A DNA stretch of 64,000 nucleotides from Streptomyces sp. NBC_01803 (GCF_035917415.1 NZ_CP109073.1:2936501-3000500), one strand, 5' to 3'; positions 27,127 to 38,017 are shown, counted from the stretch's first letter. A program made the numbers and translations. The notes: a model not told the origin generated them from the sequence alone.

Positions 27127-28881
27127 ATGACCCGATTCGGCAGAACGTCGAAACTCGTCGCGGTCGTGCTGGGAGGAGCCCTCGTGCTCTCGGCATGCAG
27201 CAGCGACGACGACGGCGACGAGGAGACGAACGAGGGCGGCGGCGGCCCCACCGGCACCGTGACCTACGCCATGGCCCAGCCGTTCCAGAGCTACAACAAC
27301 GCCACGGCGGGCGCCAACTCCGTGGCGAACGGGCAGGTCATGGAGCAGGTGATCTCCGGCTTCTGGAGCTTCGGCGACTCGGACGGGCAGCCCATACCGA
27401 ATGAGGACTTCGGCACCTTCGAGCAGACGTCCGAAGACCCGCTGACCGTCGAGTACACCATCGACGACGCGGCCGTGTGGTCCGACGGCACCGCCATCGA
27501 CTGCGACGACGTCCTGCTCTGGTGGACGGTGCAGAGCGGCGCGTTCGACGGCATCTTCTCCGCCGTCGGCACGCAGGGCGTCGAGGACACCGCCATGCCG
27601 GAGTGCGCCCCCGGCGACAAGTCGTTCACCCTGGTCTACGACAAGCCCTTCGCGGACTGGGTGACGGCCGGCCCCGGCCACGGCAACAACGCCATGCTCC
27701 CCGCGCACGTCGTCGCCGAGCAGGGCGGCTTCGCGACGCCCGAGGAGTTCCTCACCGCGCTCCAGGGCGACGACGCGGCGCCGCTGGAGGAGGCCGCGAC
27801 CTTCTACAACGAGGGCTGGCTGATCACCGGATCGCTGCCCGACCCGTCGCTGATCCCGTCCTCGGGCCCGTACGTCATCACCGGCTACGAGCCGGAGCAG
27901 TCCGTCACCCTGTCCTACAACGACAAGTGGTGGGGCGAACCGCCGGCGGCCGAGACCCTCGTCATCCGCACCGTCGCGGAGGAGGAGCAGGTCCAGGCCC
28001 TCCAGAACGGCGAAGTCGACATCATCGAGCCGCAGCCCACGGTGGACCTCGCCAACCAGATCACCTCGGCGTCCGGCATCCAGTCCGAGGTGGGCGAGGA
28101 ATACACCTACGAGCACCTCGACTTCAACTTCAACGACGGTCCGTTCGCCGACTCGCTCGCGCTGCGGCAGGCGTTCTCCCTCTGCGTGCCGCGCGAGCAG
28201 CTCGTGGAGAACCTGATCCAGCCGGTCGTACCGGACGCGACGGTCAAGGAAGTCCGCAACGTCGCCCCGTGGGACCCTGGCTTCCAGGAAGCCGTGGACG
28301 CCTCGGCCGACACCGTCGCCGAGTACGGCGTCCAGGACATCGACCGCGCCCGCGAGATCCTGGAGGAGGAGGACGCGGTCGGCACCACGATCCACATCGG
28401 CACGCTGGAGAACCAACGCCGTCTGGACGCCGGCGCGCTGATCGAGGCGAACTGCGAAGAGGCCGGGTTCGATGTCGAGTTCGAGCCCGCCATGGACTTC
28501 TTCGACACCAACGGCGCCCTCGCCCAGAACCGTTTCGACGTGGCCATGTTCGCGTGGTCCGGCTCCCCGGACCGGTCCGGCTGGAACTCCACCTACCGCA
28601 CCGTGACCGACTGCACCCCCGAGGGCAAGGGCAACAACAACGGCTGCTACTCCAACCCGGAGATGGACGATCTGCTCGACCAGGTCCTGCGCACCTCGGA
28701 CCAGGCGGAGGCCGTCGAGCTGACCGCGCAGATCGAGGCGCTGCTCTGGGAGGACATGGTGACGATCCCGCTCTACCAGCACCCGGGCATCACCGCCTGG
28801 GGTCAGACGGTGGAGAACGTCGTCCCCAACCCCTCGCAGAACGGCATCGTGTGGAACGCGGACATGTGGAGCAAGAGCTGA
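27127..28881 (+). CDS. Peptide ABC importer, substrate-binding lipoprotein
   Basis: The product has 584 residues. It has a lipoprotein signal with lipobox LVLSAC (Cys24) and then an SBP_bac_5 (DppA/OppA) fold: QVMEQVISGFWSFGDSDGQP, VEYTIDDAAVWSDGTAIDCD (family signature), LIPSSGPYVITGYEPEQSVT, DKWWGEPPAAETLVIRTV, FADSLALRQAFSLCVPREQL and RFDVAMFAWSGSPDRSGWN. The protein is acidic, as secreted streptomycete lipoproteins often are. It is the first gene of a five-gene importer operon. A hairpin follows before the permease gene, which probably raises expression of the binding protein over the membrane parts. Specific peptide or other solute unknown. Confidence 0.93.
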   Translation: MTRFGRTSKLVAVVLGGALVLSACSSDDDGDEETNEGGGGPTGTVTYAMAQPFQSYNNATAGANSVANGQVMEQVISGFWSFGDSDGQPIPNEDFGTFEQTSEDPLTVEYTIDDAAVWSDGTAIDCDDVLLWWTVQSGAFDGIFSAVGTQGVEDTAMPECAPGDKSFTLVYDKPFADWVTAGPGHGNNAMLPAHVVAEQGGFATPEEFLTALQGDDAAPLEEAATFYNEGWLITGSLPDPSLIPSSGPYVITGYEPEQSVTLSYNDKWWGEPPAAETLVIRTVAEEEQVQALQNGEVDIIEPQPTVDLANQITSASGIQSEVGEEYTYEHLDFNFNDGPFADSLALRQAFSLCVPREQLVENLIQPVVPDATVKEVRNVAPWDPGFQEAVDASADTVAEYGVQDIDRAREILEEEDAVGTTIHIGTLENQRRLDAGALIEANCEEAGFDVEFEPAMDFFDTNGALAQNRFDVAMFAWSGSPDRSGWNSTYRTVTDCTPEGKGNNNGCYSNPEMDDLLDQVLRTSDQAEAVELTAQIEALLWEDMVTIPLYQHPGITAWGQTVENVVPNPSQNGIVWNADMWSKS

Positions 28882-28930
28882 CGCGACAGCCCGGTCCCTG
28901 ACCGGCTCGCGCCACCGCTCCACATCTCAA

Positions 28931-28959
28931 GGGGCCGGGGGGTCTGACCCTCCGGCCCC
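28931..28959 (+). terminator. Intra-operon hairpin between binding-protein and permease genes
   Basis: GGGGCCGGgGGGT, loop ctg, ACCCtCCGGCCCC. It lies 50 bp after the binding-protein stop and 97 bp before the first permease start, consistent with partial termination or mRNA 3' protection. Confidence 0.55.
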
Positions 28960-29055
28960 GCCGCGTATGTGCCGCGGCCCCTCACCACCTCGCCCCGTTC
29001 CCCGCCCCTGCCCCTGCCCCTGCCCCCCGATCCCCTGAACTCCAGGAGTCAGCGC

Positions 29056-30567
29056 ATGCTCGTCTTCATCGCGCGGCGGCTCTTCGTCTCGGTCTGGGTC
29101 TTCCTCGCCTCCTCGGTCGTGGTCTTCTTCCTGGCGACGAACGTCAAAGACCCCCTGGCCGAGGCGCGACAGCTCCCCGACACCTCGCGCGACAGCGCCA
29201 TCGCCGTCATCACCGAGCGGATGCACCTCGACGACCCGCTCATCGTCCGCTACTTCCGGTGGCTCGGAGGCGTCTTCTCGGGCGACCTCGGCGTCAACCG
29301 TCAGGGGCAGGACGTCAACTCCATGCTGGAGAGCGCCTTCTCGGCCACCATCCAGCTCATCACCGGCGCCACCGTGCTCGCCGTCGTCGTCGGCATCACC
29401 ATCGGAGTGATATCGGCCCTGCGCCAGTACACCGCGCTGGACCAGACCGTCACCTTCGTCGCCTTCATCTGCTTCTCGCTGCCGCTGTTCTGGGTCGGCA
29501 CCCTGCTCAAGCAGTTCCTCGCCATCGACTTCAACGACTGGCTGACCGACCCCGAGATCAGCCCGCTGTTCATCGGCGCGATCTCGCTGCTCGCCGGTCT
29601 GTTCTGCGGCTCGCTCGTCGTCGGCGACCGGCGGTCGCGGATCACCGCGTTCGCCTCCGCCGCCACGGCCATGGCCGTGCTGCTCGCCGCGCTGTCGGCC
29701 ACCGAGTGGTTCGCCGACCCGGGCCTCGGACCGATCGTCGTCGGCCTCACCGCCGTCGCCGCCGCCGTCGGCTTCACCGCCCTGGTCAGCGGCGTGGCGT
29801 GGAAACCGCCGCTCCAGGCGGCGCTGATCGCCGCCGCGCTCGGCATCGTCGCCTCGCTCGCCCTCGATCCGGTGCTGGACGACCCCGACCTGATCACGCT
29901 GCTCGGACTCGCGGCGCTGACCGCCGCCATCTGCTTCGGGCTCGGCTGGTATCTCGGCGGTGACCTCTACCGCCGCTCCGCCATCCCGGCGGCCGTCCTC
30001 ACCGGCCTGTTCGGCGGCGCGGTCATCTTCACCGACCGGATGCTCCAGTCCTTCGACGACTACAGCGAGTCGGTGGGCGGCCGACCCGTCTCCACCATCG
30101 GCGCGAAGACCCCCAACTACGAGGGGACGTTCTGGGAGACCGGCCTGGACTCGTTCGGCCACCTCGCGCTACCGACGCTGGCCCTGGTGCTCATCTCCCT
30201 GGCCACCTACACCCGTTACACCCGCGCGAGCATGCTCGAAGTGATGAACCAGGACTTCGTGCGCACCGGCCGGGCCAAAGGGCTCAGCGAACGGGCGGTC
30301 GTCACCCGGCACGTCCTGCGCAACGGACTGATCCCGATCACGACCCTGGTGGCCTACGACATCGGCACGATCGTCGGCGGCGCCGTGGTGACGGAGCAGG
30401 TGTTCGGCTGGTCAGCCATGGGCCGCCTGCTGTTCACGGGCATCGAGCAGGGCGACCCCATGCCGATCATGGCGTTCTTCCTGGTGTCCGGCGGCGCGAT
30501 CGTCGTCTTCAACATGATCGCCGACATCACCTACGCCTTCCTCGACCCGCGCATCCGGCTGTCGTAA
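29056..30567 (+). CDS. Peptide ABC importer permease (DppB type) with extra membrane insertion
   Basis: The product has 503 residues; typical DppB proteins have about 310-340. The N-terminus (LVFIARRLFVSVWVFLASSV, MHLDDPLIVRYFRWLGGVFS) and C-terminus (LPTLALVLISLATYTRYTRA, SMLEVMNQDFVRTGRAKGLS, EQVFGWSAMGRLLFTGIEQG) are standard, including the EAA-like loop that contacts the ATPases. Between about residues 165 and 335 lies an insertion with about five hydrophobic segments (PLFIGAISLLAGLFCGSLVV, ITAFASAATAMAVLLAALSA, LGPIVVGLTAVAAAVGFTAL, ALIAAALGIVASLALD and a later one). It is followed 13 bp later by the second permease. Confidence 0.9.
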   Translation: MLVFIARRLFVSVWVFLASSVVVFFLATNVKDPLAEARQLPDTSRDSAIAVITERMHLDDPLIVRYFRWLGGVFSGDLGVNRQGQDVNSMLESAFSATIQLITGATVLAVVVGITIGVISALRQYTALDQTVTFVAFICFSLPLFWVGTLLKQFLAIDFNDWLTDPEISPLFIGAISLLAGLFCGSLVVGDRRSRITAFASAATAMAVLLAALSATEWFADPGLGPIVVGLTAVAAAVGFTALVSGVAWKPPLQAALIAAALGIVASLALDPVLDDPDLITLLGLAALTAAICFGLGWYLGGDLYRRSAIPAAVLTGLFGGAVIFTDRMLQSFDDYSESVGGRPVSTIGAKTPNYEGTFWETGLDSFGHLALPTLALVLISLATYTRYTRASMLEVMNQDFVRTGRAKGLSERAVVTRHVLRNGLIPITTLVAYDIGTIVGGAVVTEQVFGWSAMGRLLFTGIEQGDPMPIMAFFLVSGGAIVVFNMIADITYAFLDPRIRLS

Positions 30568-30580
30568 AGGAGACTTGGCC

Positions 30581-31591
30581 ATGACGCAGAACGCGCAACC
30601 GGCCGGAGCCGGGAAGGCACCGGCGGCCGTCTCCGGCGCGACATCCGACGCCGCGCAGGGACTCACCATCGTCGCCCGCTCCCAGGGACAGCTCGTCCGC
30701 CGCCGGTTCTTCCGGCACCGGGGCGCCCTGGCCGGCATGATCCTGCTCGTCCTGGTGGTCGGGCTGGCGGTCAGCTCCATCGGCGCCGGCCCGGTCCCCG
30801 GCTGGTGGGACAAGGACCCCACCTCGACCGGCGCCGTCACCGGCGGCGGCGACCCCACCCTCTCGGTGCTGCCCGGCTTCCTCGGCGGCGGCGGTGTCCA
30901 CCTGGGTGAACACCCCTTCGGCCAGGACAACATCGGCCGCGACTACTTCGCCCTCACCATGCGCGGCACCCAGATATCCCTGGTGATCGCCATCATCGTC
31001 GGTCTGGTCGCCACCTTCGTCGGCACCGTGATCGGCGCCACCGCGGGCTACTTCCGCGGCCGGACCGAGTCCGTCCTGATGCGCACCACCGACGTGGTGA
31101 TCGCGGTCCCGACGCTGCTGCTGGCCGGGCTGATCGGCGTGATCATCGCCGACAAGGGCATCTTCCTCTTCGCCCTCTTCCTCGGCCTGTGCCTGTGGAC
31201 GCAGATCGCCCGGCTGGTGCGCGGCGAGGTGCTCGCGCTGCGGGAGAAGGAGTTCGTGGAGGCGGCCCGCTCGGTCGGCACCCCGTCGGCCCGGATCATC
31301 TTCAAGCACATCCTGCCCAACACCGTGGGCATCATCATCGTCTCCGCGACGCTGATGATCGCCAGCGCGGTGCTGCTGGAGTCCTCACTGTCCTTCCTCA
31401 ACCTCGGGGTGCAGCCGCCGGACACCTCGCTGGGCAGGCTCATCACCGACTACCGCACGGCGCTGACCGTCCGGCCCTGGCTGTTCTACTGGCCCGGCGC
31501 GTTCATCATCGTCATCGCCCTCTCGGTGAACTTCATCGGCGACGGCCTGCGCGACGCCTTCGACCCCCGACAGACCCGGGTGCGTGACTGA
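30581..31591 (+). CDS. Peptide ABC importer permease (DppC type)
   Basis: The product has 336 residues from ATG 30581, with AAAGGAG upstream. DppC features are a cytosolic N-terminus, [20 protein letters not shown] (first helix), [40 protein letters not shown], the EAA loop [20 protein letters not shown] and [20 protein letters not shown], ending [19 protein letters not shown]. It pairs with the preceding long permease to form the channel. Its stop overlaps the next start (TGATG at 31589-31593), so it is coupled to the ATPase gene. Confidence 0.95.
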   Translation: MTQNAQPAGAGKAPAAVSGATSDAAQGLTIVARSQGQLVRRRFFRHRGALAGMILLVLVVGLAVSSIGAGPVPGWWDKDPTSTGAVTGGGDPTLSVLPGFLGGGGVHLGEHPFGQDNIGRDYFALTMRGTQISLVIAIIVGLVATFVGTVIGATAGYFRGRTESVLMRTTDVVIAVPTLLLAGLIGVIIADKGIFLFALFLGLCLWTQIARLVRGEVLALREKEFVEAARSVGTPSARIIFKHILPNTVGIIIVSATLMIASAVLLESSLSFLNLGVQPPDTSLGRLITDYRTALTVRPWLFYWPGAFIIVIALSVNFIGDGLRDAFDPRQTRVRD

Positions 31592-32784
31592 TGTCTTCCC
31601 TTACCCCACCTGTGAACCCCCCGACCGCGCCCGCCGTCCCGGCCGTCGAGGCGGCGGTGACCGAGGCCGCCGACGAGGTCCACGAGGCCAGGACACTGGC
31701 CGACGCGCGGCCACCGTCGGACGAGGAGATCCTCGCCGTCGAGAATCTGACCGTCGAGTTCCCCACCGACGACGGCGTCGTCAAGGCCGTGCGCGGCGTC
31801 GACTACACCCTCCACGCCCGCGAAGTGCTGGGCATCGTCGGCGAGTCGGGCTCCGGCAAGTCGGTCTCCTCCATGGCCGTCATGGGCCTGCTGCCGAAGA
31901 ACGCCCGCATCCGGGGCAGCATCCGCTACCGGGGCCAGGACCTGCTGACGCTGCGCCCCAAGGAGCAACGCGACCTGCGCGGCCGGAAGATCGCCATGAT
32001 CTTCCAGGACCCGATGACCTCCCTGAACCCGGTGCGCACGATCGGCGACCAGCTGGCGGAGGCGGTGCTCGCCCACCATCTGGTGCCGCGCAAGCAAGCG
32101 CTGGCGCGGGCCCGGGAGATGCTCGACCTGGTCGGCATCCCGCAGGCCGACCGGCGGCTGAAGGCGTACCCGCACGAATTCTCCGGCGGCATGCGGCAGC
32201 GCGTGATGATCGCCATGGCCATCATCAACGACCCGGACGTGATCATCGCGGACGAGCCGACGACCGCGCTGGACGTGACCGTTCAGGCGCAGATCCTGGA
32301 GAAGCTCCTGGAGGTCAAGGACGCGGTCAACGCGGCGATCCTGATGATCACGCACGACCTCGGCGTGATCGCGGGCATGGCCCACCGCACGCTCGTGATG
32401 TACGCGGGCAAGCCGGTGGAGATCGGCGAGACCGACCAGGTCTTCTACGAGCCGCGCATGCCGTACACCGCCGGGCTGCTCGGCTCCATCCCGTCCCTGG
32501 AGGGCGAGCGCGACGCCCGCCTGCGGCCCATCGCCGGCACCCCGCCGTCGCTGATCAGCCTGCCGGCCGGCTGCCCGTTCTCCCCGCGCTGCCCGCTGGC
32601 CACCGGTGTGTGCCGGGAGACCGAGCCGGAGCTGACCGAGGCGGCGGAGAGTCACCGGGCCGCCTGCCACCACAGCGACGAGCTGGCGGCGGCCGAGGAC
32701 CCCACCGCGTTCTTCCGCGCGTCCTCGTCCGCCGAACCCGCGCCGACCGAACCCGCGCCGACCGAGTCCGAGGAGGGCCGATGA
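31591..32784 (+). CDS. Peptide ABC importer ATPase (DppD type)
   Basis: The product has 397 residues. ABC motifs: Walker [16 protein letters not shown]-loop [12 protein letters not shown], signature [15 protein letters not shown], Walker [15 protein letters not shown] and switch His [11 protein letters not shown]. The C-terminal oligopeptide-transporter motif has Cys-rich [14 protein letters not shown], which in this family can bind an Fe-S cluster. An extra N-terminal region of about 45 residues and an APTEPAPTE tail are low-complexity. It overlaps the next ATPase gene by four bases (ATGA). Confidence 0.95.
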   Translation: MSSLTPPVNPPTAPAVPAVEAAVTEAADEVHEARTLADARPPSDEEILAVENLTVEFPTDDGVVKAVRGVDYTLHAREVLGIVGESGSGKSVSSMAVMGLLPKNARIRGSIRYRGQDLLTLRPKEQRDLRGRKIAMIFQDPMTSLNPVRTIGDQLAEAVLAHHLVPRKQALARAREMLDLVGIPQADRRLKAYPHEFSGGMRQRVMIAMAIINDPDVIIADEPTTALDVTVQAQILEKLLEVKDAVNAAILMITHDLGVIAGMAHRTLVMYAGKPVEIGETDQVFYEPRMPYTAGLLGSIPSLEGERDARLRPIAGTPPSLISLPAGCPFSPRCPLATGVCRETEPELTEAAESHRAACHHSDELAAAEDPTAFFRASSSAEPAPTEPAPTESEEGR

Positions 32785-33785
32785 CCACCATGACGACGTC
32801 GAAGGAGCTGCTGCGGGTCACCGATCTGGTGGTGAACTTCCCCGTGCGCGGCGGCGGCCTGATCCGGCGCGTCGTCGGCCAGGTACAGGCCGTCAGCGGC
32901 GTCTCGTTCACCGTCGCCGAGGGCGAAACGCTGGGCGTGGTCGGGGAGTCGGGCTGCGGCAAGTCCACCACCGGCCGGGCCGTGCTCCAGCTCATCACAC
33001 CCACCTCGGGCTCGGTCACCTTCGACAGCCAGGAGATCACCGGTCTGTCCACGTCCCAGCTGCGGGCCGTGCAGCGCAAGGCGGGCATGGTCTTCCAGGA
33101 CCCGTACGCCTCGCTCAACCCCCGGCTGCCGGTGAACGACATCGTCGCCGAGCCGCTGAAGGTGCAGGGCGTCTGGCGTGACGGCGGCAGGGCGCGGGTG
33201 GCCGAGCTGCTCGAACTGGTCGGCCTGAGCCCGGAGCACGGCAACCGCTACCCGCACGAGTTCTCCGGCGGCCAGCGCCAGCGCATCGGCATCGCCCGTG
33301 CGCTGGCCCTCCAGCCCAAGCTGCTGGTGCTGGACGAGCCGGTCTCCGCGCTCGACGTGTCGGTGCAGGCCGGTGTGGTGAACCTGCTGGAGGACCTCCA
33401 GGACCGGCTGGGCGTCGCCTACGTGTTCATCGCCCACGATCTGTCCGTGGTGCGGCACATCTCCGACCGGGTCGCCGTGATGTACCTCGGCAAGGTGGTG
33501 GAGACCGGCACCCGCCGGGACGTGTACGAACGGCCGCAGCACCCATACACCCAGGCGCTGTTGTCGGCGGCGCCGCTGGCCGACCCGAGGAAGGAGCGCA
33601 GGCGGCGGCGGACGGTGCTCACGGGCGACGTGCCCAGCCCCCTCGATCCGCCCAGCGGCTGCCGCTTCAGGACCCGCTGCTGGAAGGCCCAGGACATCTG
33701 CGCCACCGAGGAGCCGGCCCTGATCAACCGTGGCTCGGACCACCCGGTCGCCTGCCACTTCGCGGAGGAGGCCGACGTCATCTGA
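32781..33785 (+). CDS. Peptide ABC importer ATPase (DppF type)
   Basis: The product has 334 residues from ATG 32781. Walker [16 protein letters not shown]-loop [13 protein letters not shown], signature [15 protein letters not shown], Walker [15 protein letters not shown] and switch His [13 protein letters not shown] are intact. The C-terminal [15 protein letters not shown]ys pattern is that of the family. With the DppD-type protein it forms the ATPase heterodimer driving import. It is the last gene of the operon and is followed by a strong hairpin. Confidence 0.95.
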   Translation: MTTMTTSKELLRVTDLVVNFPVRGGGLIRRVVGQVQAVSGVSFTVAEGETLGVVGESGCGKSTTGRAVLQLITPTSGSVTFDSQEITGLSTSQLRAVQRKAGMVFQDPYASLNPRLPVNDIVAEPLKVQGVWRDGGRARVAELLELVGLSPEHGNRYPHEFSGGQRQRIGIARALALQPKLLVLDEPVSALDVSVQAGVVNLLEDLQDRLGVAYVFIAHDLSVVRHISDRVAVMYLGKVVETGTRRDVYERPQHPYTQALLSAAPLADPRKERRRRRTVLTGDVPSPLDPPSGCRFRTRCWKAQDICATEEPALINRGSDHPVACHFAEEADVI

Positions 33786-33791
33786 CGCCCC

Positions 33792-33830
33792 CCGGGTCCC
33801 GCCCGCCCCGCGACGGTGGGCGGGGCCCGG
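33792..33830 (+). terminator. Terminator after the importer operon
   Basis: CCGGG-t-CCCGCCC and GGGCGGG-g-CCCGG form a 13-position stem with one internal mismatch. It lies just after the DppF-type stop. Confidence 0.7.
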
Positions 33831-34032
33831 AGCGACATCTCGGCAACTGCCAACGGCAACTGCCTTGTTGCCAGTCTCCCCGGCATCGGTCGTTTCACGC
33901 CCCCGCTCCGGCCTTCGGTGCTACTCATGGGTCCCGGCTCCGTCACACCGACGCCAAGGGGAGGGCACGGCTCACGAGGGAATCCCGGGACCTCTCGCTC
34001 CGCCGAAGAGCTCACTGCCACCGGCGAGAAGG

Positions 34033-34240
34033 CTCCTGGCCGCGAACCTACGCGAGCTGTCACGGGCCTGGGCGCCAGCGTCCGCCGCTACGCGGCCCGC
34101 CGGCATCGGGACCCCGGCTCCGTCTCCCGCTGTCTCAACGGAACCGCACGCCGCCCTGGGAGGACATGCTGCGGCGGATGGCCGACCGGCAGGAGGAGCG
34201 CTGGGAGGAGGTCAAGAGGACCACGCGGGGAGAAGGTCAG
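34033..34240 (+). pseudogene. Frameshifted XRE-type helix-turn-helix remnant
   Basis: Three plus-strand frames read consecutively as one streptomycete HTH protein: LLAANLRELSRAW (from 34033), GASVRRYAARRHRDPGSVSR and LNGT (from 34071), then TPPWEDMLRRMADRQEERWE (from about 34150). The junctions require two frameshifts. No intact start or C-terminus remains. The preceding 33831-34032 has no recognisable gene. Assignment is by resemblance to the RRYA...SVSRYLNGxRxPPW pattern and should be treated as tentative. Confidence 0.45.
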
Positions 34241-34608
34241 GAAGGACCGGATGGACCGGATGGACCGGATGGACCGGGTTCGTGGGTTCGCCCGGTCGGC
34301 GCGGCGGCTTCCGGAGACGCTGCGAGCAGCCGCTCGACCCGCTCGACCTTGGCGGTCAGGCCGTCCGTGACACCGTCGCGCAGGTCGGCCTTGAGGACGA
34401 GGCTGACCCGCCCGGAGCGGGCGCGCACGGCCTCGACCGCCCGTTTGACGACGTCCATGACCTCGTCCCACTCGCCCTCAAGGCTGGTGAACATGGCGTC
34501 GGTGCGGTGCGGCAGGCCGCTGGCGCGGACCACGCGCACGGCCTCGGCGACCTCCTCGCCCACATCCTCGCCGGTGCCGATGGGCGTCACGGAGAACGCG
34601 ATGATCAC
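34237..34608 (-). CDS. MTH1187-family thiamine-binding protein
   Basis: The 123-residue product begins [20 protein letters not shown] and continues [40 protein letters not shown] and [11 protein letters not shown], matching the small ferredoxin-like MTH1187/YkoF family that binds thiamine or hydroxymethylpyrimidine. The C-terminus is extended by [12 protein letters not shown], encoded by a 9-bp tandem repeat (34244-34278). It starts at a GTG overlapping the YbjN stop (GTGA at 34605-34608). The true cellular role is unclear. Confidence 0.85.
   Translation of the reverse strand: MIIAFSVTPIGTGEDVGEEVAEAVRVVRASGLPHRTDAMFTSLEGEWDEVMDVVKRAVEAVRARSGRVSLVLKADLRDGVTDGLTAKVERVERLLAASPEAAAPTGRTHEPGPSGPSGPSGPS
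34244..34278. repeat. 9-bp tandem repeat GGACCGGAT (3.8 copies)
   Basis: GGACCGGAT repeats at 34244, 34253 and 34262, with a partial copy to 34278. It codes for the Gly-Pro-Ser repeat at the end of the thiamine-binding protein, so copy number changes would alter that tail in frame. Confidence 0.85.
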
Positions 34609-35204
34609 GCGCCGTCCTCCCCGGGGGCACCCGGGGCCCCGGCGTTCCCGCTCCCGCCGCTGTCACCGTCCGCGTCGGCGTCCGCGGACTCCTCGACGTC
34701 CTTGGCCAGGCCGAGGCGCTCCACGATCCACTTGTCGAACTCGCCGGCCGCGCGCACCCAGCTCACCAGGCTCGCCACGAAGTGGTCGAACGCGACCCCG
34801 GCCCCGAGCAGCAAGTGGAAGTCCCCGACCATCCGGACGACACCGTCGTCCTGGGTGTGGGTGTAGACCTTGGGCCACAAGGACGAGTGGTTCCACTCGT
34901 CGACGCTCTCCAGCAGCCGCGGCTTGTCGTCGATGCTGTGCGGGTGGCTGTAGAACGTCCGCACGATCAGCATCCGCTGCCGTTCCTCGCCGCGGAACAT
35001 GAAGTAGACCCGGAAGTTCTTCCAGGGGGCGACGACGTCGCCCTCCTTGTCCAGGACGTACTTCACCTTCATCCGGTCCAGGAGCTGCTTGATCAGGTCC
35101 GGGTTCGGCATGATGGGCCCGGTGGGCTTCTTGGCCTGCGGCGCGCTCTTCTGCTTGTCCGGCGGACCTCCGAAGCTCGGGATCGCGGACGGATCGACAG
35201 ACAC
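34605..35204 (-). CDS. YbjN-domain protein
   Basis: The 199-residue product from ATG 35204 has a flexible N-terminus, then a YbjN/CesT-like chaperone fold: [60 protein letters not shown] and [20 protein letters not shown]. The C-terminal 30 residues are acidic and Gly-rich. It shares an overlapping stop/start with the thiamine-binding gene. It lies downstream of clpB on the same strand but is separated from it by a hairpin. The family is linked to sensory or chaperone-like roles; the function here is unknown. Confidence 0.8.
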   Translation of the reverse strand: MSVDPSAIPSFGGPPDKQKSAPQAKKPTGPIMPNPDLIKQLLDRMKVKYVLDKEGDVVAPWKNFRVYFMFRGEERQRMLIVRTFYSHPHSIDDKPRLLESVDEWNHSSLWPKVYTHTQDDGVVRMVGDFHLLLGAGVAFDHFVASLVSWVRAAGEFDKWIVERLGLAKDVEESADADADGDSGGSGNAGAPGAPGEDGA

Positions 35205-35247
35205 GGGATGAGTCCCTTCCTACGACTGCGGGCTTTCCCCATCCTCC

Positions 35248-35292
35248 CCCATACCGGCTCCGGGCACATCATCGGACCGCAGCCGGTATGGG
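35248..35292 (-). terminator. Hairpin downstream of clpB
   Basis: CCCATACCGGCT and AGCCGGTATGGG are a perfect 12-bp inverted repeat around a 21-nt loop, 35 bp past the clpB stop. Confidence 0.55.
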
Positions 35293-35326
35293 ATCGGATC
35301 GGGATCGGGACAGCCGGGGGGCAGGG

Positions 35327-37951
35327 TCAGGCCGGGCGCACGGCCTCGATCGTCAGCCCGCCGTCCAGCGCCACGTCCACCCGGACGGTGTCGCCGTCCC
35401 GCACCTCGCCGCCGAGGATCTTCCGGGCCAGCGGGTCCCCGATCGCGGTCTGCACCAGCCGCCGCAGCGGGCGGGCGCCGTACGCCGGGTCGTTCCCCTC
35501 GTCGGCCAGCCAGCCGAGGGCGAGCTGGGTGACGTCGAGGGTGAGCCGCCGGTCGGCCAGCCGCCGTTGGAGCGAGTCGATCTGGAGCCGCGCGATGCGG
35601 CCCAGCTCCTCGCCGCCGAGCGCGCCGAAGATCACGATGTCGTCCAGCCGGTTGAGGAACTCGGGCCGGAACGCGGCCCGCACCGCCGCCAGCACCTCCT
35701 CGCGCCGGTCGGCGGCCTTCATGAGCCCCTCCTGCCCGAGGCCGGGCGAGGAGAGAGCGTCAACCAGGTGCTGGCTGCCGAGGTTGGAGGTGAGGATGAG
35801 GATGGTGTTGCGGAAGTCGACCGTCCGGCCCTGGCCGTCCGTCAGCCGTCCGTCGTCCAGCACCTGGAGCAGGATGTCGAAGACCTCGTGGTGCGCCTTC
35901 TCCACCTCGTCCAGCAGGACCACCGTGTACGGGCGCCGCCGCACCGCCTCGGTGAGCTGGCCGCCCTCCTCGTACCCCACATAGCCGGGGGGCGCGCCGA
36001 CGAGCCGGGCCACCGAGTGCTTCTCGCCATACTCGCTCATGTCGATGCGGACCATGGCCCGCTCGTCGTCGAAGAGGAAGTCCGCCAGCGCCTTGGCCAG
36101 CTCCGTCTTGCCCACGCCGGTCGGGCCCAGGAAGAGGAAGGAGCCGGTGGGCCGGTCCGGGTCCGCGACGCCGGCCCGGCTGCGGCGCACCGCGTCCGAG
36201 ACGGCCCGCACGGCCTCGGTCTGGCCGATCAGCCGCTTGCCGAGCCCCTCCTCCATGCGCAGCAGCTTCTCGGTCTCGCCCTCCAGCAGCCGCCCGGCCG
36301 GGATGCCGGTCCAGGAGGACACCACGTCCGCGATGTCGTCCGGGCCGACCTCCTCCTTGACCATGGTGGTGGCCGCGGCCTCCTGCTCGGCCTCGGAGGC
36401 GGCGGCCAGCTCCCGCTCCAGGGCCGGGATCTCGCCGTAGAGCAGCTTGGAGGCGGTCTCGAAGTCGCCGTCGCGCTGGGCGCGTTCGGCCAGGCCGCGC
36501 TGCTCGTCCAGCCGCTCCTTCAGCTCACCGACCCGGTTCAGGCTCTGCTTCTCCTTCTCCCAGCGGGCGGTGAGGCCCCGCAGCTCCTCCTCACGGTCGG
36601 CCAGCTCGCGCCGCAGCCGGGCCAGCCGCTCCTGGGAGGAGGCGTCGGACTCGTTGACGAGCGCCATCTCCTCCATCTTCAGCCGGTCGACGGAGCGCTG
36701 GAGCTCGTCGATCTCCACGGGCGAGGAGTCGATCTCCATCCGCAGCCGCGAGGCGGCCTCGTCCACCAGGTCGATGGCCTTGTCCGGCAGGAAGCGGGAG
36801 GTGATGTACCGGTCGGAGAGCGCCGCGGCGGCCACCAGGGAGGCGTCGGCGATCTGCACCTTGTGGTGCGCCTCGTACCGGCCCTTGAGGCCGCGCAGGA
36901 TCGCGATGGTGTCCTCGACGCTGGGCTCGGCGACCAGCACCTGCTGGAAGCGGCGCTCCAGGGCGGCGTCCTTCTCGATCCGCTCGCGGTACTCGTCCAG
37001 CGTCGTCGCGCCGACCATGCGCAGCTCGCCGCGGGCCAGCATGGGCTTGAGCATGTTCCCCGCGTCCATGGCCGAGTCGCCGCCGGCGCCCGCGCCGACG
37101 ACCGTGTGCAGCTCGTCGATGAACGTGATGATCTGGCCGCCGCTGTCCTTGATCTCGCCCAGCACGGCCTTCAGCCGCTCCTCGAACTCGCCCCGGTACT
37201 TCGCCCCGGCGACCATGGCGCCGAGGTCCAGCGAGACGAGCCGCTTGTTCTTCAGCGACTCGGGAACGTCGCCCTTGACGATGCGCTGGGCCAGGCCCTC
37301 CACCACGGCGGTCTTGCCGACGCCGGGCTCGCCGATGAGAACGGGGTTGTTCTTGGTGCGGCGGGAGAGCACCTGCACCACGCGCCGGATCTCGTGGTCC
37401 CGGCCGATCACCGGGTCGAGCCGACCCTCGCGGGCCGCCGCCGTGAAGTCCGTGCCGAACTTCTCCAGCGCCTTGTAGACGCCCTCGGGGTCGGCCGTGG
37501 TGACGCGCTGCTCGCCGCGGCTCGCCTGGAAGGCGTCCAGCAGCTTGCGGTCGGCGGCGCCCTGGCCGGTGAGCAGATCGCCGGCCCGCCCGCCCTTGGC
37601 GGCCAGCCCGATCAGCAGGTGCTCGGTGGAGACATAGGCGTCGCCCAGCTCCTTGGCGCGCCGGGCGGCGTCGGCGAGCACGGCCAGCAGCTCGCGGTCG
37701 GGCTGCGGCTTGGCGACGGACGCGCCCTGCACGCTGGGCAGCGCCGCGAGCAGCCGCTCGGCGCCGGAGCGCAGCGCGGCCTGGTCGGCGCCGACGGCCG
37801 CGAGCAGGTCCCGCACGTTCTCGTTGTCCTGGCCGGAGAGCAGGGCCAGCAGCAGGTGCGCGGGGGTGATGTCGGGGTGGCCGCCGGTCAGGGCGCGGTC
37901 GTTGGCCGCGCTGATCGCGTCCCGGCTCCTGTTGGTCAGCTCGGCGTTCAC
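35327..37951 (-). CDS. clpB: ATP-dependent disaggregase ClpB
   Basis: The 874-residue ClpB solubilises aggregated proteins together with DnaK/DnaJ/GrpE. Its layout is complete: N-domain ([20 protein letters not shown]), first AAA+ with Walker [14 protein letters not shown] and [14 protein letters not shown], the coiled-coil middle domain (about 400-525, Glu/Arg-rich), second AAA+ with [20 protein letters not shown] and [11 protein letters not shown], and the D2 small domain. The start is GTG 37951 with GGAGGAG upstream. An exact HspR box (HAIR) lies 67 bp upstream, so it belongs to the HspR heat-shock regulon with the dnaK operon 2 kb away. Confidence 0.97.
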   Translation of the reverse strand: MNAELTNRSRDAISAANDRALTGGHPDITPAHLLLALLSGQDNENVRDLLAAVGADQAALRSGAERLLAALPSVQGASVAKPQPDRELLAVLADAARRAKELGDAYVSTEHLLIGLAAKGGRAGDLLTGQGAADRKLLDAFQASRGEQRVTTADPEGVYKALEKFGTDFTAAAREGRLDPVIGRDHEIRRVVQVLSRRTKNNPVLIGEPGVGKTAVVEGLAQRIVKGDVPESLKNKRLVSLDLGAMVAGAKYRGEFEERLKAVLGEIKDSGGQIITFIDELHTVVGAGAGGDSAMDAGNMLKPMLARGELRMVGATTLDEYRERIEKDAALERRFQQVLVAEPSVEDTIAILRGLKGRYEAHHKVQIADASLVAAAALSDRYITSRFLPDKAIDLVDEAASRLRMEIDSSPVEIDELQRSVDRLKMEEMALVNESDASSQERLARLRRELADREEELRGLTARWEKEKQSLNRVGELKERLDEQRGLAERAQRDGDFETASKLLYGEIPALERELAAASEAEQEAAATTMVKEEVGPDDIADVVSSWTGIPAGRLLEGETEKLLRMEEGLGKRLIGQTEAVRAVSDAVRRSRAGVADPDRPTGSFLFLGPTGVGKTELAKALADFLFDDERAMVRIDMSEYGEKHSVARLVGAPPGYVGYEEGGQLTEAVRRRPYTVVLLDEVEKAHHEVFDILLQVLDDGRLTDGQGRTVDFRNTILILTSNLGSQHLVDALSSPGLGQEGLMKAADRREEVLAAVRAAFRPEFLNRLDDIVIFGALGGEELGRIARLQIDSLQRRLADRRLTLDVTQLALGWLADEGNDPAYGARPLRRLVQTAIGDPLARKILGGEVRDGDTVRVDVALDGGLTIEAVRPA

Positions 37952-38017
37952 TGGGCCGTCTCCTCCATGAGCATATGATCTTGAAAAGCTAAGCCTGCTA
38001 GATCCAACGTACGATAA

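Noticed and set aside
35288-37978. 896-codon plus-strand open frame
   Set aside because: It is antisense to clpB, whose motifs are unmistakable.
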